From assembly GCA_963788935.1 (NCBI GenBank), contig CAWBIM010000008.1, forward strand, positions 62,001-126,000: a DNA stretch of 64,000 nt, in the 5' to 3' direction. The translations under genes were made by a program, and so were the position numbers. Origin of the DNA: JAOPZW01 sp963788935 (GTDB taxonomy: Bacteria > Actinomycetota > Thermoleophilia > Solirubrobacterales > Solirubrobacteraceae). The notes beneath the pieces were generated by a model that saw nothing but the letters and a program-made list of their open reading frames with translations, searched no databases and had not been told where the DNA came from. This document shows, one piece after another, positions 61,136 to 64,000 of this stretch; within the stretch, counting starts at the first letter, position 1; every line of letters begins with the position of its first letter.

Positions 61136-62545
61136 TCAGCCACGCCGGTCGGCTCCGGGGTCGCGGCGGACCTCGTCGGTCAAGCGCCGAACGGCCTCGA
61201 ACAGCTCGGGATCGCCGGCCAGGCGCTGGGCGGTGCGGCGGCAGGCGTGCATGACCGTCGTGTGGTTGCGGCCGCCGAAGCGCCGGCCGATCGCGGGCAG
61301 GGTCTCGCCCGTGTGCTCGCGCGCGAGGAACATGGCGACCTGGCGGGCGGAGGCGAGCGCGGGGCGGCGGTCGTGGGAGAGGATCTCCTCCTCGCTGAAG
61401 TCGTAGGCGTCGGCGACGAGGTGGACGATGAGGTCGATCGTCTGCCCGGCGGAGCGCCCGGTCCCGGGCGCCGGCCGCGCCGGGTACAGGTCGCCCAGGA
61501 CCTCGGCGGCGATATCCACGTCGAGCGGGCGGCCGGTGAGCGAGGCGTAGGCGACGACGCGGATGAGCGCGCCCTCGAGCGCCCGCACGTTCGTCGGCAC
61601 GCGCTCGGCGATGAGCGTCAGCACCTGCTCGTCGTCGAGGTCGATGCCGTCGTGCTGGACGCGCTTGCGCAGGACGGTGAGGCGGGTCGGGAGGTCCGGC
61701 GCGGTGATCGCGGTGACGAGGCCGGACTCGAAGCGCTCGCGCAGGCGGTCCTCGAGGGCCTCGAGGTCGCGCGGGAGCCGGTCGCAGGTGAGGACGAGCT
61801 GGCTGCCCGCCTCGTAGAGCGCGTTGAACGTGTGGAAGAACTCCTCCTCGGTCTTGACCTTCGACGCGAGGAACTGGACGTCGTCGATGAGGAGGACGTC
61901 GTTGCGGCGGAAGCGGCCCTTGAACCGGTCGACCGAGCGCGAGTTGATCGCGGCGATGAACTGGTTCGTGAAGGTCTCGACCGTCGTGTAGCGCACGTTC
62001 AGCCCGTCGCCCGCGGTGCGGACGTAGTTGCCGATCGAGTGCAGGAGGTGGGTCTTGCCCACCCCGGGCGGCCCGTAGATGAAGAGCGGGTTGTAGGCCT
62101 GGCCGGGGAGCTCGGCGACGGCGAGCGCGGCGGCGTGGGCGAAGCGGTTGGCGTCGCCGATGACGAACTGCTCGAAGGTGTACTTCGGGTTGAGGCCGGT
62201 CGCCGCCGTGTCGTCCTCGGCCGGCGCGGGCGCCGTGTCGCCGGCATCGCCCTCGACCGCGCCGCGGCGGGCGCCGGCCGGCCGCGGCCCCTCGTCCCCG
62301 GCCCGCACCCGGACCACGGCGTCGGGCCCGAGGACGGCGGCGGCGCTCGCCTGCAGCACACGGGCGAAGCGCTCGGCGACCCACGCGCGCAGCTCGCGCG
62401 GGGCCTCGACCACGACCTGGTCGCCGGCGACCTCCAGGAGGCGCAGCGGGGCGAGCCAGATCTCGTACATCTCCGCCGGGACCCTCTGCCGGAGCTCGCT
62501 CTCGATGCGTCTCCAGGTGTGGTCGGGGTCGTCGGTCACGGGCAC
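61136..62545 (-). CDS. dnaA: chromosomal replication initiator DnaA
   Basis: 469-residue initiator. Domain I is VTDDPDHTWRRIESELRQRVPAEMYEIWLAPL. A variable acidic linker follows. The AAA+ domain has TFEQFVIGDANRFAHAAALAVAE, Walker A GPPGVGKTHLL near 157-167, Walker B LLIDDVQFLASK and the arginine region RLRERFESGLV. Domain IV ends with RRFGGRNHTTVMHACRR, the DNA-binding signature. The GTG at 62545 is preferred over longer starts because upstream coding potential is poor and GGAAGGG lies nearby. It heads the dnaA-dnaN-recF-dciA operon. Confidence 0.95.
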   Translation of the reverse strand: MPVTDDPDHTWRRIESELRQRVPAEMYEIWLAPLRLLEVAGDQVVVEAPRELRAWVAERFARVLQASAAAVLGPDAVVRVRAGDEGPRPAGARRGAVEGDAGDTAPAPAEDDTAATGLNPKYTFEQFVIGDANRFAHAAALAVAELPGQAYNPLFIYGPPGVGKTHLLHSIGNYVRTAGDGLNVRYTTVETFTNQFIAAINSRSVDRFKGRFRRNDVLLIDDVQFLASKVKTEEEFFHTFNALYEAGSQLVLTCDRLPRDLEALEDRLRERFESGLVTAITAPDLPTRLTVLRKRVQHDGIDLDDEQVLTLIAERVPTNVRALEGALIRVVAYASLTGRPLDVDIAAEVLGDLYPARPAPGTGRSAGQTIDLIVHLVADAYDFSEEEILSHDRRPALASARQVAMFLAREHTGETLPAIGRRFGGRNHTTVMHACRRTAQRLAGDPELFEAVRRLTDEVRRDPGADRRG

Positions 62546-62804
62546 GCGCGGACCGCCCTTCCACGGGGAAGGCGTCCGGCAGAACAATGGTGCGGGGGCC
62601 GCCGTGGCGGCCGGAAAGGCGACTATATCGGGCTGTCCGTCGGGGGTTGGGCCGACCCGCCGGGGCAGGTCGCAAATCGCGGGGAATTCCGCCCGGCGGG
62701 CGGGCGGGGCCGATTGCACAGGCCTGTGCAGGCGATGTGGACGGCCGTGTGCGCAGACCCGGCGCGCTAGACTGGCCCGCCGTCAACGACTCCCTTCGCC
62801 TGCC
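62546..62804. promoter_or_regulatory. 259-bp dnaA-rpmH divergent region, possible origin part
   Basis: This spacer separates two divergent essential gene sets. It contains TATAGT (minus strand, 62622-62627) as a possible dnaA -10, TAGACT (62768-62773) as a possible rpmH -10, a perfect 16-base palindrome (62715-62730) and one DnaA-box-like site, CCGTCCACA on the minus strand (62736-62744). Only these single candidate boxes were seen, so an origin here is not proven. Confidence 0.4.
62715..62730. promoter_or_regulatory. perfect 16-bp palindrome TGCACAGGCCTGTGCA
   Basis: An exact palindrome between dnaA and rpmH. Length and symmetry fit a dimeric regulator site. No known operator consensus was recognised. 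Confidence 0.45.
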
Positions 62805-62939
62805 ATGAAGCGCACCTACCAGCCCAAGAAGCGAAAGCGCGCCCGCACCCACGGGTTCCGTGCGCGCATGAGCACGCGTGCCGGGCGTCTGACCCTGAAG
62901 CGCCGTCGCGCGAAGGGCCGGCAGCGGCTCACCGTCTGA
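62805..62939 (+). CDS. rpmH: 50S ribosomal protein L34
   Basis: 44-residue bL34 with the family-wide sequence MKRTYQPKKRKRARTHGFRARMSTRAGRLTLKRRRAKGRQRLTV. It is strongly basic and complete. No obvious ribosome site is seen ahead of the ATG. It is the first gene of the rightward rpmH-rnpA-yidD-yidC unit and lies two bases before rnpA. Confidence 0.98.
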   Translation: MKRTYQPKKRKRARTHGFRARMSTRAGRLTLKRRRAKGRQRLTV

Positions 62940-62941
62940 CG

Positions 62942-63346
62942 GTGGAGGACCGCCCGCGCCCGGTGGCCTCGCGTGGTCGCGCGAAGCGCGGGCGACTGTC
63001 GCGTAGCGCGGAGTTCGAGCGCGTCTACCGCCAGGGCCGGTCCGTCGGCAACCGTTTCCTCGTGCTCTACGCCTTCCCCCGCACCGGCGAAGCCGCCGCG
63101 GAAGGCCCGCGCCTGGGCCTGTCCGTGTCGCGCAAGGTCGGCGGCGCGGTCGACCGCAACAAGGTCAAGCGGCTGCTGCGCGAGGCGTTCGCCGGGGAGG
63201 CCGGGCGCGTCCCGACCGACCACGACGTCGTCGTCGTCGCGCGGCCCGAGGCGCGCGACCTGGCCGAACGCGAGGGTCTCGAGGGCGTGCGCCGTGAGCT
63301 CGCCGAGCTCGTCGGCCGGGCGCTGACCGAGGGCAACCGCGCATGA
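62942..63346 (+). CDS. rnpA: ribonuclease P protein component
   Basis: 134-residue protein subunit of RNase P that processes tRNA 5' ends. LSRSAEFERVYRQGRSVGNRFLVLYAF gives the N-terminal fold. LGLSVSRKVGGAVDRNKVKRLLREAF is the RNR signature binding the RNA. DHDVVVVARPEA closes the domain. A basic N-terminal extension (about 20 residues) is longer than in E. coli. The GTG follows rpmH by two bases and the stop overlaps yidD (ATGA). Confidence 0.96.
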   Translation: MEDRPRPVASRGRAKRGRLSRSAEFERVYRQGRSVGNRFLVLYAFPRTGEAAAEGPRLGLSVSRKVGGAVDRNKVKRLLREAFAGEAGRVPTDHDVVVVARPEARDLAEREGLEGVRRELAELVGRALTEGNRA

Positions 63347-63618
63347 GCGGCTGGGCGCGTGCGATCGCCGTCGCGCCGATCCGCCTCTACCAGCGGGTGA
63401 TCTCCCCCGCTCTGCCGCGGCGCTGCAAGTACGAGCCCACCTGCTCGGCCTATGCGGTGCAGGCAATTCGTCGCTTCGGCATACTCCGCGGGCTGGTGCT
63501 GGCGGTGTGGCGTCTGCTGCGCTGCAATCCTTTCAGCCACGGCGGCTTCGATCCGGTCGAGGCCCAGCGCCTGTTCCGGTCCCATGCGCCCGAGCCGCCG
63601 GCGCCCGCCGCTCCCTGA
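63343..63618 (+). CDS. yidD: membrane protein insertion efficiency factor YidD
   Basis: 91-residue YidD. The segments VAPIRLYQRVISPALPRRCKYEPTCSAYAVQAIRRFG and LLRCNPFSHGGFDPV are the family signature, with three conserved cysteines and an amphipathic N-terminal helix. It assists YidC-mediated membrane protein insertion. Its ATG overlaps rnpA (ATGA) and its TGA overlaps yidC (TGATG). Confidence 0.96.
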   Translation: MSGWARAIAVAPIRLYQRVISPALPRRCKYEPTCSAYAVQAIRRFGILRGLVLAVWRLLRCNPFSHGGFDPVEAQRLFRSHAPEPPAPAAP

Positions 63619-64000
63619 TGCTTCCGATCGCCAACATCCTGCAGCCGCTCATCGACGCGCTCGAGAGCGTGATGTTGTTCTTCCACGACAACATCGGCTT
63701 CAGCTGGGGCTTCTCGATCATCTTCCTGACGATCGTCGTCCGTGCCGCCCTGATCCCGCTCACCTGGAAGCAGATCAAGTCGATGCAGGCCATGCAGCGC
63801 GTCGCGCCGCATATCAAGGAGCTGCAGGCCAAGTACAAGGACGACAAGCAGCGTCTCCAGCAGGAGACGATGAAGTTCTACCAAGAGAACAAGATCAACC
63901 CGTTCGCATCCTGCCTGCCATTGGTGCTGCAGATGCCGGTGTTCATCTCGCTCTTCTACATGCTGCGCAAGGACCTGCGGCACGACATCTGCCCGGACAT
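63618..64000 (+). CDS. yidC: membrane protein insertase YidC (5' part, cut by window edge)
   Basis: About 127 codons of a YidC/Oxa1 insertase before the right edge. ILQPLIDALESVMLFFHDNIGFSWGFSIIFLTIVVRAALIPLTWKQIKSMQAMQRVAPHIKELQAKYKDDKQRLQQETMKFYQENKINPFASCLPLVLQMPVFISLFYML contains the first membrane helices, the conserved Arg of the hydrophilic groove (VVRAALIPL) and the helical cytoplasmic hairpin. The large E. coli-type periplasmic domain is absent, as expected for this lineage. No stop is reached. Confidence 0.95.
   Translation, partial: MLPIANILQPLIDALESVMLFFHDNIGFSWGFSIIFLTIVVRAALIPLTWKQIKSMQAMQRVAPHIKELQAKYKDDKQRLQQETMKFYQENKINPFASCLPLVLQMPVFISLFYMLRKDLRHDICPD

Overview
The window is very G+C-rich DNA with dense, often overlapping genes, many GTG starts and actinobacterial gene content: a FHA/PstP/FtsW/PBP/PknB block, DUF3662, DUF4446, and rpmH-rnpA-yidD-yidC opposite dnaA-dnaN-recF. 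I infer a deep-branching actinomycete, most likely Thermoleophilia/Solirubrobacterales. That placement rests on recall of similar proteins and was not tested. No tRNA, rRNA, CRISPR array, insertion sequence or prophage was recognised.

Layout. (1) About 1-31 kb is a cell-surface polysaccharide region. It holds nine soluble or membrane-associated glycosyltransferases, including an Alg14/Alg13-like fusion. It also has two O-antigen-ligase-like membrane proteins, a GT39-like membrane transferase, a Wzz-like protein, a Wzx-like flippase, RmlC and RmlD, a PglF/CapD-type sugar dehydratase, a secreted subtilase, a LytR_C protein and regulators (histidine kinase, NarL-type regulator, ECF-like sigma factor). 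No rmlA or rmlB is present. (2) About 31-39 kb is mixed: an Eis-like acetyltransferase, purM, a small conserved protein, uppP, dedA, a DUF354 protein, a DsbA-family protein and a Ser/Thr kinase. (3) 47.1 to 39.0 kb, leftward, is the cell-division/signalling block fhaA-fhaB-pstP-ftsW-pbpA-pknB-ddl, preceded by another membrane Ser/Thr kinase. (4) 49-52.3 kb, rightward, has a membrane protein, DUF4446, pheA and an HNH endonuclease. (5) 53.1-62.5 kb, leftward, is the origin-proximal set dnaA-dnaN-recF-dciA-gyrB-gyrA. rpmH-rnpA-yidD-yidC run rightward to the right edge, where yidC is cut.

The genes suggest an envelope-building region beside the replication origin. Sugars are activated and modified (PglF-like, RmlC/D), assembled by the transferases, flipped and polymerised (Wzx, ligase/polymerase-like proteins), while UppP recycles the lipid carrier. 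The kinase/phosphatase block with FtsW, PBP and Ddl connects signalling to peptidoglycan synthesis.

The most notable non-coding signals are: a structured-looking repeat of about 142-144 bp present three times, only in convergent intergenic regions; a terminator-like hairpin with a U-tract inside the gyrB leader; and a small leftward unit near 53 kb with a near-perfect 16S-tail complement inside a hairpin. Twenty-two apparent single-base insertions, always in the same sense, break gyrB (14), pbpA (3), ftsW (1), a membrane glycosyltransferase (3) and the DUF4446 gene (1). Sequence error is the most likely cause.
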